A stretch of 64,000 nt of DNA from Rhyzopertha dominica. Lineage: Eukaryota; Arthropoda; Insecta; Coleoptera; Bostrichidae. Under the pieces are notes generated by a model that ran no database searches, was not told the DNA's origin, and saw nothing but the letters and a program-made list of their open reading frames with translations. The translations under genes were made by a program, and so were the position numbers. Of this stretch, positions 12,701-27,700 are shown one piece after another; position 1 is the first letter of the stretch; each line of letters opens with the position of its first letter. The stretch lies in the NCBI GenBank assembly GCA_025024175.1, contig QCXZ01000003.1, forward strand, positions 22,588,392 to 22,652,391, given 5' to 3'.

Positions 12701-15700
12701 AACAACATTATACTAAGCTGTGCAGAATTTGGTTTAAGCTCCTTTTTCATATGGGTTGTAAAGTCCAGCTTTTATAATTTCTAAATGTTCTAAAAGATTT
12801 AGTTTGTTACCTTTTCTTTTGTCATTAACACAATGATGATGTTTTCATCTAAGCATTGATTATTTCTTATGCAATGGTCAGCAAAACTTGTTGCACTTTT
12901 ATTTAAATTTACATTTGCGACATGTTCTTTAATTCTATTTTTAGTGGCTCTAATTGATTGTTCTACATATTCAATATTACAAAGCATGCATTTTGGTTGA
13001 TAAATACTGCTTTTGTTTAAACACTTATTTACCTCTATTGCTTTTATTCTGAATCTATTGAACCAATTTTTAATGCAAACACTAACACCTTTGACATAAT
13101 TAACTCTAGTAAAATATATCCTTTATCATTTATGTTAGTATTGTTATTTAAGNATTTAATCCATAATTTTTGTGTCATATCCATTGTTAAAGGCTAACTG
13201 TTTAATTGTTATCAATTCTTTTTCAAAATTTTCTTTTTTAAGTGGTATACTTACCAATCTGTTTCTGACTGTTGGTTTTCCACAAATTTAAAGATAATTT
13301 CTAATAATAATTTTATTATATTTTATTAATATTATATTTTAATAAGTCCAGAAAAGTCTATTCACAGCTTAAAAATTGATTACCAGCAACAAGTTCATCT
13401 AATGTGGTGTATTTTATTCCGTGTGACATCTGCAGTAAAGTACATATAGGTCAGACAGGACAAAAACTTTGTAACAAAATTAAACAAACTCAAATAAACT
13501 AAGACAGGGCTAGCTCCACACCACTTCAATTTAGGTCATAATTTCAGCTTTAAAGAAACTAAGAACTGTAGACAAAGAAATTATTCATAGAAAAAGTAAT
13601 ATTAGTGTAATGATACAAACTGAATTAACAGTAGGCAATGATGTTAACTTTAAAACAGACACTTACAATTTAAGCAAAGTGTACTGTAACTTAATACACA
13701 TACGACAAAGAACAAGGAAGTGCTAAATAACATGAAAATCCTCTTTTAATGTGTCGTTTTTTTTTGTTTAATTCCTGTTTAATGGTAGTTTGTTTTACTT
13801 TGTAACTCTAGATGTTGGCTACCCGTTCATATACTTGGTGGTGGCAGGTGGAAGGACCATTTTGGAGTGTTCTCACAGTTGGTTATCATGAAATTCTATC
13901 TCGATTCTCGATATGCACAAAATGGTTACCCCAAAAATCGATTGCATACACAGACTGTACAGTTTACTAGGTGAGTTGTCATTAATTAAGATTAAATATG
14001 TGTAATAACTTACTCCCAACAACCAGGCTAAAGCCACAACTGGTAAAACATCGGCAGCATAATAAAATCATAAGCATTTACTGGAATCTGATATCCCTAA
14101 ACTATATAAAATATAAGGAACAGACGATGAGCACAGGTCCTTCTTGGTGTTGAAGTCAAGTCTTATAAATAAAAAGAACANGTNTGAAGAATTTAAAATA
14201 ACTAAAAAAATATTTCTAACAAGAAACAAATATCGGAAGTTTTTAATGATTTAAATGNAATATAAAAAAACCAACCTCCATGCTGTTACATATAATAAAT
14301 ATTTATTGTCAAAAACATTTAAGCAACAGGTGTAACAGTAACAAAAACTATTACGGCGCTACTCTCACTTTTTTGTGTTCCAAGCTTCAAGTTAATGTGT
14401 ACATAAGTTTTTCAGATAACTTTCGCATATAAAAATCAAAATTATTTGAACAAAACAAGAAGCTTTCTATGATTATCACAGTTTCACTGTTTGGTTAACA
14501 TGATCACAACCACTATTAGTTTGACTTACCTCAGCTTTCTTAGCATAAAATTTATTGATATATTCTTCAACTGATTCGCCCCAGCAAAGAAACTGTTTGC
14601 CTGTTTCGTGTTTGTAAGAGGCGGCCAATTCACGCAATTTAACTTCAATTGTAGTAATTTGTTTTGAAAGCTTGTTTCTTTCTTTTTCTTCTAGCAACAA
14701 TTGTCCCCCTCGATTTTTAATTCGATCAGGTTGATTAGCTTTTGTTTCGAGCTCTATTAACTTGTGCCTCAGACGTTTGTGTTTCTCCAACGAAGTGAAA
14801 AGCTCTCTGAAATAAATAACAAACGTAAATGCAATATAGTAATGTTTGTGCCTAAATATTCTACATATCCAAATTTAGCACTAATTTCTGCTAAGAATGG
14901 TTTAATGGAAAGAAGCAAAATTGTTCTACCAAAATATTTAAAAACTTTGAAATAAATATGTGCAATTTTAAAAGTCCTGTAAATCACGTTCTAGAATAGA
15001 AAAGAAAACGGAATTAATCTAAGTGTAGTTCAAAATTGACCTAACAAAAAATATATAGGTTATCATTATAAATGTAAAATAATTTGCAAATATCTATGTT
15101 TAGTGATGTTACAGTTTTTTTTGCAATACAACCTGATGAATGGAAATCATCATTATTTAGACTTATACTCGTACCTATACAGGGTTTGGGTAACCTCTAG
15201 GAATGTGAAAACTAGTGTAAAAGTAACACTATTTTACAGTATAACTTTTTTTGAAATAATGTTACCTTACTGAGATATTCACTCTTGAACATGGGGGAAG
15301 AGAAACAATTTTAAAAAAATACCTCTTAGATGACTGATGTAATTTTATCAAAATTTAGTTATTATTATTTGAGGTGGAAGCTGTTAAGATGATGCACACA
15401 TTTTTTTTAATAAATGTTTTAGAAGGGGCGGGAGGGGGCCTACACCCCACATTTTAATCGTTATCTTTAAAATGAGTAACTATTTTTCTCAAAAATATGA
15501 GTTTTTTTAATTTTAAAGCCTTGTAAACAAAAAAAAGGTACTCCTTGTTCAAGCAACTAAAATTGACAATTTCCAAGAAAACTGTAGTTGCATGTTAGGA
15601 TTCACATTATCAGTGCTTAACCAATAACATTTTGTTCTTGTCAAATTGGGTGTACTAAATAATAAAAATTGTGATTGATCACTTCTCATGTCTGTAAAAA

Positions 15701-18700
15701 TCTTAACATTTTAAAATAAAAGTCATAAATGTAGCAATAGGCGATTTTCAAAACAAGAAGTTTCAATTATAGGAGATCATTAAATGATCAGCTTACTCAT
15801 TTATATGAATATTCCATTATTATTATTATTATTATTTCAAAATTTTTGCAACAAGTAATGTGAAGTATTATAAAAATGTCAATGTAACAGTGACAACTAA
15901 AACAGTTTTATTATTTAACATGGCCAATTTGATAAAAAAATTATTTAGTTAAGCAATGAAAATGTGAACCCTAACATTCAAAAGGGTCAATTTCAGCTTC
16001 ATGAACAAAGAGTATTATTTTTTGTTTTTAAGGTCCAAAGATCCAGTTTAAAGTATAAAGTAAGTATCTTTCATAAATTTGTTTTTTACTCAAAGTATTT
16101 TCTGTTAATTGTANATATTTTTGGTTTGCTAAATTTATTTCTTATTGTAACAGAGTGTGGTTCTCAACTGAAGCATTTATTAAAGATAGATGCAGGTGAA
16201 CAGCGTTTATTCAATTTAAACGAATATATACATAATATTTATAATATTACAATTAAATGTTTGTGAACCTGACATATCTATTTTTTTACCATTTCTATAA
16301 CAACCGTATTTTTGCTGTCTATCTACAACTTACTCTCCTATCTATGTGTCAGTTTTATACAAATTTCAAACTTGATTTTATTGTTCTGTAGGGACTTAGT
16401 AAATTCAGAAAATTAGAACTCCATCATTTCCTTTTTCATTTAAAAATTTTCAGAATACATCAAACCATCAGTCAGTTCCTGTCCAAATACAAAAAATATC
16501 AGCATCGTCCCAACGGAGTGGAAGAAAGGCACGATTATCAACATCCCTAAACCTAATACCGATCACAGAAACATTAAAAACTACAGGCCAATAACACTAC
16601 TGCCAGTAATAGGAAAAGTTTTTGAAAAAATAATTCAAAAGAGGCTTCAAGAATCTGTTGGACAACATTACATACCACCATATCAATTTGGTTTCAAGCA
16701 GAAGAACTCTACAATCCATCCACTCATGGTGCTCACTTCGAACACACAAGCTCACCAAATATATGGACAAAAAACAGCTGTATTATTTATGGACATCCAG
16801 AAAGCCTTTGATAGTGTATGGCATTGTGGGATAATATACAAGCTTATTAAGATAGGGTGCCCTAGGTACCTTATAACTATAATCAAAGGATTTCTTAATG
16901 AACGAACTTTACAAGTTAGAACCGGCAACCAACTATCCGAAACACTATCACCCCAACAGGGAGTTCCACAGGGCTCACCATTATCCCCGATTCTTTTCAA
17001 TATTTTCTGTTATGATATCCATCATAGTCAAAGGCCAATACAGTTTGCAGACGATACAACTCTTATAGCACATGGAAAATCTCTGACAGAAACCCTAGTC
17101 AGACTGCAACGCTTAACCGATGAAACTGTGAACTGGTTTAAAAAATGGCGACTAATGGCAAACCCAGATAAATCACGTCTAGTGATATTTGGTCATCGTA
17201 TAACTCCCCAATCACCACATATTGTTATGCTACAAAATCATATAGCCCCATCATCATCGGCAAGATATCTTGGAATACACGTAGATAACAAATTAAATTT
17301 CAAATATCACCTACAGAAAATGAAACAAAAAATGATAAATAGGGCTAAACACTTTCGCTCCCTTACATTCAAAAACCAAGGAATCAATATCTACAATGCC
17401 TCCAGGATATATAAAATGATATGTAGACCTATCATAGAATATGGACATGCATTGTATACCGGTTGCAGGCCAACAGCACTGAAGATAGTCGAAGTTGCAG
17501 AAAGAAGAACCCTAAGAACTATAACAAAGATCCGTCATCCACATAATCCCCTGCACAACCCATCAAATCAGTTCCTGTATGAAAAAACCAAAATAGTTCC
17601 CATCCTACACAGATTCCATTCCTTAGTCACAAAATTTGTACAATATCCCCATAATGCAGAACTTATTAGAAGCCTAATAATTGACTTGGAACACGAGAGG
17701 CTAAGAAGAAAACGGAAAGTCCCAGAAAACACCATCTACAACAAAATATTTAGTTAAATTACTTCCTTTTTTTATATAATGTTATGTAATACGGGCAGAA
17801 AGACTTCGGTCGTTAGCCTTTTGTACAANTTGTAATATTTGTTCAATAAACCATATATATATATGCTTGCAAAGCAAATTACAATTAATCAGCTTGTTTT
17901 CAAGCTATTTAACTGATCCAAAATGTTTCACAATGAATACACCTTAGAAAGCATCTTTTATTCTGGTATTAATGTTTCAGAGAGTATTCATCTTTTAGTA
18001 ATAAAATTAGTATTATTAATAGTGCATTCAGTGCCAAAAAAAACGAATTTGCCATCAAATGTACATTTAAAAAAAAGTTAGATAGTTAAAAGAGCCAGTT
18101 TCCTGTTTCCTTATCTACATACTCACTTGTGATGATTATACAGCCTCTCCAGTTTCAAGAGCTCTTTCTCATGGAATTCAAGAAGCTCCTCTGTATACAA
18201 ATTTGATCCAAAGTATATAAATTCTTCACGCTGTGGTTCTGTATAAAACAATTTGTTCCACATATCAATTAGATTTTGTCGCAGCTTGTCTATGAAAGTC
18301 TAAAATGAACAATATCTATAGAATATACAATAATTTTCCCTTAGGAGCAAAGTCAAGAAAAAACATTTTATCAGCAGATCTGCCAGGTACAATATATTTA
18401 ACTTGTAAATCTTAATGATCATGTTTACAAATAGACTATTCCGTCCTGTACAGTCACAAATTGTTCTTTGACAAATTCTTTTTGTAAATACAATTTACAA
18501 ATGCACATCTTTAAAAAATATTTAATTTCAGGATGCACCAATTTTTTAAACAGTGCATATTAGAAATAAATTTAGTATTTTAATATGTGTAATGATTGTA
18601 AAACATGTTTAGATCCAAGAAATGTCAAGTAGGAGGCATATGCCTTGTTTAGTAAGTCTGTTACTACTGTTTTTTCAACTTGTCAGATGGCAATACCTAC

Positions 18701-21700
18701 TGAATAAGCAACACAGATAGTCTTACTAAGCATACAATCCTGATTTTGTGTTAGAAAAAGCACATCTGATAGTGATAGTGTGGCAGATCTACTTTATAGT
18801 ATTTTAATAAATTGATGTAAAGTAAAACAACTACATAACACCATAGTTTTATCTTAAAATCTACTAATAATCTATCTTACTTTTCTATATTATTGCTACT
18901 GTAGGACCCTGCAATGTTAGGTAGGAAGTGATCCTAGTACTAGGTAGATGGTGGGGAATGTTGAGCATAGAACCACACAGAACAGTCCAAAATTGTCTAT
19001 AAATATGGTGTAGTGTAGACAGAAGCAATCGCTATCCTATTGCTTTTTCGAATCCGTACATGTAACAGTATCATAAAACTACATATAAATGTTCTATTAC
19101 TTAATCTGTTAATGAATTTTGTGTTTCACCTAACATGATAAATGGGAAACGTACCTGTCGACCAAGTTCAAAAATGTTAATTCATTACAAGTATCAACCT
19201 TTAAAAGCTTGATAAAATTTTTGCTCACTATTTTCGAAGATATTTTATTTGTCTACTGGGGTAGTAAGTCTTCGGTCGTTACCGTTAAAGGCAAGCTTAG
19301 TGTTTGTGGCAGTTTAAGTGTCATCTTTAACCAGTTTCATAACTGGTTAAACTTTAAATGTTTATTAACACAGATCATTATTTGAGTATTATTGTTGATT
19401 GATTACAACGAAATAACAATCATGACAGTTGACAGAAAAACTAGATGATATAATCACTAACTCACTAATNTAAGGTACAGAAAGATATAGAGCACTACAA
19501 ATCCTGATGTATATAACTTATAATTACACTGGTTGACAAAAAAAATTCTTTGTTGTAACAAAAAGCTGAATAGCATATTAAAAATGTTGCGTAACAACAA
19601 AAAGTTGTTACACAAAAGGTTTCATTGTTACACTAGAGACTAGACGATTGATTCCCAAAGTGGACTTTATCAACCCTCAGGGGTCGATGACGACCTGCAA
19701 GGGATCCGTACGTAAATGGAGGTCCATGATAGTGAAACACATCTAAGCAGGTCGTGATTTTTTGACTAGGGTAATACTACAGTAGATAATAAATCCATAT
19801 TGAAAAAACATTATATTATAAGAAAAGGACGTGCCTGCATTGTGGAATATCGCGAGAAAATTTTTAATTGTTTTTCCATCATCATAGCTAGTGAAAGGGG
19901 TGTCAGCACGGTTGCCAATCTCATAGCAAAAAAAAATAGACTGGACATCACTAACCGAGAAGAATTATTAATTATTAAAGCATCAGGTTGAGAATTTATT
20001 ATTACTTAACATGTATTTTTCAACATTACACTTTACTACAGTTTACACAAATTTTAAGCATTCTTATTCCTGTTGCCATGGTTAGAACCGAGATTAACAC
20101 CATGATCAAATTGATCCGCATTTGTGCAACTGGCCATTTTTTTTAAACCTTTCAAAGTAAGTAGGAGATATCAGCTGTCAAAAATACATTTAAGTTGATA
20201 AATTTGCAAACATTCAGTATTCGCTAAGTAGGTCTACCCAAAACTAAACTTGTGAAGGGCTCTACGAGACAAAAAAGTGTGGGTACCTGTGCACTAAACA
20301 AACCACATATAAAACGGTACAATTTAAAATTTATTGAAAAAATGATTATTCAAGTGTTTTTTAACCCCGTATTTCGACTATATATTATAATAAAATTTAT
20401 ATTAAGTTGGCATTTAAGAAAAAAAGTAAACATCAAGAATATTTATTTAAAATACACTAATTTTATTTTTAACACATTTTTCACTTCATTGATGAAAAAA
20501 AGGCGCTATTGTCCGTACTTTTGTTCATCTGATGAATGTCATAGCTGAAAATGATTTAACGGATCAGGTTTGTTGATAGCTCATTGGCCTAGCGATGAAC
20601 AAAATGTACTTATTTGCTATCTATAAGAAATATATGTTCTGTGCTTAAAATGAAATTAAATACACTTCGAAGACACAAAGAAAATGCGCTAAAGCGTCTT
20701 TCACCAAAAAGGCTTTTTTAATCCTGTATCTTTTTATGGGGGTCCCATGCAATACCTTCAAACACCTACAGTAATGACCCATCATGGATAGACCCTATCA
20801 TCCTTTGTAATGTATTTCCACTGTTCTTATATTCTGATGGAATCGTTCACCCTTGCCGTCACTGATTGTAACTAGCAACCTAAAAAACTCACCAATACGG
20901 AGTTCCAAAAATATTGTATGACCAAAATGTGTTCGCCATATCGGATCTATTATTTTGAATTTTGAAAATCAGTGTTGTAATCAGCTAGCTCGAAATGTAT
21001 GTAATTGTACCAAAAATTCTTTGGGCCAGCTTTTCTTATTTTTCAATCATTGTTTGTCGCCGCTAATTTAAAAAAGTTTCCTGTACTGGAATAATAAGGT
21101 ATTTGACAAAATCAATCATTCGAAACAAAAGAAGACTAAATAAGTAACATGTTTAATATTATATGCAATCCATCTTAGGTTACCTTTGTTTTGAAATGCA
21201 CCACATTTAGATGTACCGTCATAAAGTTTACTACTTGCCAATATAAAAGGGTCTACTAAGCTAACTAAAAAGTAGACGTATTAGGGCTTTTTTAATATTT
21301 TTTCTATTATTAGAAAGGTATTAGCATTGTGAAAACAATTGGCTGAACTGTGTTACAAAAATCATGTCGACCACTGATACTACACAGTTACAGTTGCAGA
21401 AAGTGTGATTAAGTAATTGTCAATAAGAGAACATCAATAACAAGCACATAGAAAGAAACTTTTCCATGAGAAACGCTGATTAATTGTAGGTTAACCTGGA
21501 AGTCCAGTAAACCATGCTTTGTGGAACAGGCCCATAAAAAATAACTTAGTTAAATTTTCTATTTAGATTTCCTTACACAAGTAGGTACAGCAATATTTCT
21601 AAGCTTACCTTGATATTAGCTGCCTTCTTCTCTTCACATCTTCCTAATTCTTCCTTTAAAGCTATTAAGGTTTCTAAAGAATGACCAACGTGTTTCTGGC

Positions 21701-24700
21701 GGAAAAGATCTCTTTCTTTTATATCAATATCTAAAATCTTCCAAGCATCCTCTATTTTATTTCTGACTGATTCGACCTCTGATACTTCTGATTGTTGCTT
21801 TTCAACCAGTTTTGTATGGTAATCACGCAACTGATTCTAGAAAGCAATCAAATTGTAGTAGAAAAGTAGAAATATAAATCATACAATTTCAATAATCATA
21901 CAAGGCATAAATACAAAACTTCTAATTATTTGTAATATTTTTCATATATCATTTGGTCACTCAGAAAAACTAATAAACATTTCCAGTTAAAAGTAATATA
22001 ACACAGGATGTTCTATTTGAATAAGTTATAAGAACTCGAAAAGTTCAAATACTGATTGATAAGACTGGGTTTAAAAAGTTCCAATTGGTAGTTTACCATA
22101 CCTATACAAAAAAATCACCTCCAATGTAAAATGATACAAAGCAATACATACAGGGTCGCTACAAAGTATGAAACCAGCAGGATATTTCAGGTTCTGTTCG
22201 ACCTGCATGGGCCTATGGGTAATTAAAATGCATTTTCTGGAATTTTTTTCAACTCCGTGTCAGCTATCGTTTCCGAGATATGAGCGCAAGTTGCATTTTT
22301 TTAAATGGGAAGGGGGTCAAAAGGCACATCATTGAAAAGGATATATTTCCTGATTTCAAAAATGTATCACACTTGTAGATTTATTGCTTCTGAGTTGAGA
22401 AAAGTATAAATACAATAATAATCGAACCTGACAAAGAACGAAAAGGATGAAAACAGTTTTCTCTATCGCTAAAATGGACAAAAAAGCCAGGTATTACCAT
22501 TTTTCCTTGACTGGTAATAATTTTCGTCTAATTTGATCAATTTATTGTGAATCGGGTATCCAAAAAGTAAAAAAGAAAAACATGATTCCATGAAAAATGC
22601 AGTATTTTTTCAGATTTACATTATAGAAGATGTTCAAAATGTTCCCCATTTACTTTCTAGCAGTAATACAGTCTTGAGTAAAAGTTTTCTAATGTTCTTT
22701 GTAGCATATTTGGAGGTCAGTTCTAAATTTCTACCCTGATTCGTCTTCTGCATTATGTGGCCCATCAGCATAAATACCATTTTTTAGATACCCCCACAGG
22801 AAAAAATCAAGTGGCGTCAGATCAGGGGAACGTGCTAGTTATGATTATTCTATTGTTCCGTGCCTACCAATCCATCTGTCTGGAAAAATCACATTCAAAT
22901 GTCCACGAACATTGACTGCAAAATAGGGCAGTGCACCATCTTGCTGAAACCATATCTGTTCAGAATTAGGGACCAGGCGAGTAAGTTCTGGAATGATGTG
23001 TTCGGGCAAGAGCTGTAAATACTTGACCGTATTAAAATTTTCATTGATGAAAAAGGTTGTGTGTGGACTTGTTCCATCCAATGTGGATTTGTGTCCGACC
23101 AATATCTGCAATTATGTCTATTCACATTACCATTGAGGGAAAAAGTCACTTCATCAGCTTTTGTAATAAGTGAATTTTGTATAGATGAAACTCCTCTATT
23201 TTCAAAATTTTCTTAACAGATCTTCTGCTAATATGGTGAGTGAGAGCACACTGTCGTACGGAACACTTGGGATACTCTTGCACATCTAAAAGGACATTCA
23301 AGCCACTTTCCTCACATGTAGCAACCTTTGAACGTCCTAGTTTATGACAATTTTTAAAACCGCCGGTTTCTTCAAAACGTTGCAATGTTTTAATAACTGT
23401 TGATCTGGCAATTGGTTCACGATCATCATGAATTGCATTGAACAATGCAACTACTTCCGAATAACTTTGCCTTCTATCTCCATAACCAATCATCACCAAA
23501 ATTTCGATGTGATCATGTTCAGTTAACTGAGGCATTGTGATTGCAAATAACAAAGTGAATGAAAATTATCACTAGTCACGAGGACAATGGAGACACCTAG
23601 ATTTATTGAACACCCGGCTACTTTTTCTTATCTTCTATGCTGCCATATTAAGGAAGAACACTGCATATGCAAAAATAATGAAAACTGAGTTAAGCGCAAA
23701 ATTCGGCTCTAGACATCTTAAATTACATATTTCCATAGTAAAAACACCATATTTAAAACCCCAAATATATATTATTTTTCAAAGAATATTATACCTAGCA
23801 TCTATAAAAACATTACAGACGTGAACATGCGCCAGATCGTAGATATTTGCCCAGTGATTTGGTTTTTTCTCTTTTTATTACGTTTGACAATTATTTATAA
23901 TAATTATAAAGTAACTGGTTGTTATTTATGAAATTATCCTATGAAAAAATACCGCATGATGGTACCGCCAGTACCGTCAGAAGCTGTGGGTTTACTGAGC
24001 ATTTTCTAATATCAATTGATTTTCTTTTCCCAGTATCTACATTTATTAAGCAAAAGGTATGAAATAACTGCATTTTTTCTAAAGAGAAACACAGTTTTTT
24101 GAAGACTTATTCAAGTAAAGTAAAATCATTTTCATTTGCAGCGTTGTAAGGATTTGTGCAAATTTTAAACGTTGCCTGACTTTTGAACTCAATTTACTCA
24201 TTATTGTATAAACTGCAGATGTGGTGGTTTTCCTTAGTACGGCAGTATGCTCTGTATAAACAATTCCTAGTGTTTTTCCAAAAATGGACTTTTCAGTTTG
24301 AAAAACTATGGAATTATCAAATAATGTTATAAAAGTGGGAGATACCCCAAAAGTCATAGTACAAAACTAAAATGCAGTGAAAATGAGAAACATCAGGATC
24401 ACAAAATAATAGTAGATAGCATGAAATGGAAAAAATGCAAAGAACATACTGGCTAGAAATTTAGTGCGGAAGATTTTGTGGTATTTCGAGAACTTTTGCA
24501 TGCACAAAATAATTCTCAATAAAAAACTGTAGAATAAAATGCAAAATAATTTTTAGAATAATAAGAGCAGAAAGTGCTGTTTTATTTTTGTTCTTGCTTG
24601 CGATATTATATATATTCTATATTATAAAAATCATACAATTTGTAATTTATTTCACTATTAAATACTTTTTCCTCATTTGCAAATTCATTTTACTGGTTAA

Positions 24701-27700
24701 TCCACAAAATCCCAAAAATGTAAAAATCTAAGCCTTTGTCACATGATTTAGTGCGCAGCAAGGTAGAATTTACCATAAAATATGTCAAGTATGACTAAAA
24801 CTATTAAGAGTAAATAATATTGTAAGCTATGATTGGTTAGCAGCAATTTCTTGAAAAAGGTTGACCAAGCCATAAAAAAGGCAGCTGTCAAGACACTCTT
24901 CATTAGAAGATAAGAAAAATATTATAAACATATTCTAAGTTACAAGTTAGAATATTCCAAAAATAACCCAAAAATTAGTTGCAGTAAGTAGACTGAATTT
25001 ATTACTAATTACTACTGAAATGTCTAATTTCTGTACGTTTACTTGTAACAAATCTTCACAATGTTCTTAAGAGAAAAGAAAGAGGATAAGCTAAAAGCAC
25101 CTAAAAGTATAACCAAAGTATATGATATGATACATAAATAAATAAAATAAATTGTTGAAATCAATTAAGAAAACTTAGGGAGAAACTCTTAGATTAAGCA
25201 GATTTTTCTCAACCTGAATTGTGTTCTTTGATTGTAATTATAGTGTTCATAATTCATATTATTCTCAAAAACGAACATAGTGCATCCTTCCTGATGTTTG
25301 GAAAACCAGTTACCTTGTCCCCATACACAAGTCTGGTGATGTTGAAAATACATCGAATTACTGTGGTATATGTATCCAATCAGAAATACCAAAATTGTTT
25401 GATAAACTAATATCAGTTCTATATCAATTCCATGCGCCATTGCAGAGATTACCCCGGGCTTTCAATGCTTACCTTTGTGGGGACTTGATTTCTCTGGACC
25501 CTTTCTCTCACTCGCTGTCCACAATTAGGAGTAGACTGCGCACTCTTGTGTAGCAAACAATTAATTAGACTCTCTATTTACCAGATCTTGTATTTTTTCC
25601 TGCTCAGTAATTATGTTCCTATATATTTTTACAGATACCACACACCATTTATATTATTGTTATTTGATGCTATTTGCCAGTTATGTATATATATTAGGGT
25701 ATATTTGTTGCTTATCAAATGTGTATAAAGCTATTATTAAATGTTACACCTTTGTACAATGGTGCTCAATAGGTGAGACAAACTAATCTAAACTGAACTA
25801 TAGTTAGTATATAACTCTAATTACCTGCTCTCTTTTACTATCTTTTTTGCTCAATATTTATGTGCCTCTTATGATATTATAAATGCTGTCATTTTGATTG
25901 TTGTATATTATTAGCCTGTTGTTTATATTAGGGTTTATTTGTTATTTATTGTCTGTGTTGAAGCCATTATATTTTGATTCCAGCTTTGTAAAATGGTGAT
26001 CCGTAAATAAAGCAATCTATCTATCTATCTATCTATAATTCACGTTTTTATTATATTTTAAACACTGTAAATTGTTCCTATAAGTCTATTTCATAATTTT
26101 TCTTTAGTTTTGATTGTTTTTTATTATGCTCTGCAATTTTTGTTATTCTTTTATACTATCTAAATAACAAATCATATTTTTCGTATCATTGTTATTCATT
26201 TTAAAGCAAAACAGAACTTTTTGTGACCATTGCATTGAAGTAATTATTAAGCAAACACGAAAAACTTTCTGAGTCGATCGGATGTAAGTAAGCTGTTGCC
26301 AGTTGCGGTGGACCTGGCCTTTCACTAAAGACGGCTATGCACAGATTCAAACACAATGTGCAACTATAGTATTTTTTAGTAATGGATCTTGACATATTGT
26401 CATATATTGAATTTATTCTAAATTCATTTAGTTAGGTCGTTACACATTCTAGAACAAAACGTTTACTAATTATGTCAGCATATTTGTGTCATTGCACTTC
26501 CCGCTAGCACCGAGTATAATGCTAGCGAAGCATTATGACGTATTCGTNAGTGAAGTATAAATAAGCGGATAAATAAATCGTGAAGAACTGGGGAATAAGT
26601 GAGAGTACTCCACAATGTAAAACGTTGTCCCTCTGACAGAAGCTAGCCCGCCTAGCACAATGTAAGTAAGATAGGTAAAATCTTAATTGTCATTTTAATA
26701 TATTTCTATGTGCTACAATTATTAATGTTATTTTGTTACTTGTTTTACAGATCTCTTTGTTAATAAATATTTGTTGAGAACCTAAGTCGTACCTCTCCTG
26801 CCTTCGCCCCTAGTTCTTTGTTTCAGGTAATCTCTAGAACAACATTGCACAACCTAGGTTGTGACAATAGTGATATCCAATTTCAAAGTTAGTCTGATGC
26901 TTAGTCAAGATGTAAAACTGACTTATATGACTGCTTACTGCAAAGCAATTTCCCTGACCTACAGTTAAAATACCTTATGGTTGGTGAATGAACCCAAACA
27001 ACAATATTTTGTTTCATTGATATTAAAATTGCAAGTAACAAAACCAAACAACAAAAAGATCTTTGCAATATTTAAAAAAAACAAGCTTTTTACATACCAT
27101 GTTAGCTGAGGTAAGTGCAAAATCATCACCCCCTGCAAAAACCATTTGTCCAAACTGTAAACTAGGTTTCAGCTCTAGTTCTGCTGCGATTGTAATGATT
27201 TCATCACGTAACTTGGTATAAGTAGTATATCTCAACAGCCTTTCTTCTTTAAGACTGCGAATACGGTTAGCAAACTCCTTCACTTCATCAGAATTTGGAA
27301 GTGGATTAACAAATATTGGTTGAGCAGGGTAACCCAAGGAGGCACAAAGCTGGGCCTCTTCCTCATTCAATTTGTTTATCTACAACAAAAATTGTTTGTG
27401 TAAAAATAAAATTATGCTCACATGCAGTTCTGAATAAAGAGCTCGCAAACTTCTTGTGATTTATTCTGTGTTTATGTGTTTATTGCGAAATTCACGAACC
27501 ATTTTAGCCAGTCTCTTGAGGTTCGTTATAAGCCAACATTACTGTACACATTTTTCCACTATGATCTATAATCGGTTTAAAAATAAATACTAAGATAAAA
27601 CAAAAAAAAAAGATAATTATACAGAATGCATTTTTCATGTAGTTAATGGATTAACAGGCATATACTGGGTCCACCACCCAAAAGTCTCATGGGTCGTATT

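Larger units (their letters stand above)
9854..14529. other. PRC1 intron 5, filled with Penelope-like fragments
   Basis: This intron lies between coding exons 5 and 6. It holds the inverted Penelope pair (10140-11790), a minus-strand GIY-YIG fragment (12640-13190) and a plus-strand GIY-YIG fragment (13360-13740), each listed separately. The remaining parts (9854-10139, 11791-12639 and 13741-14529) show no gene I can support. Confidence 0.7.
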
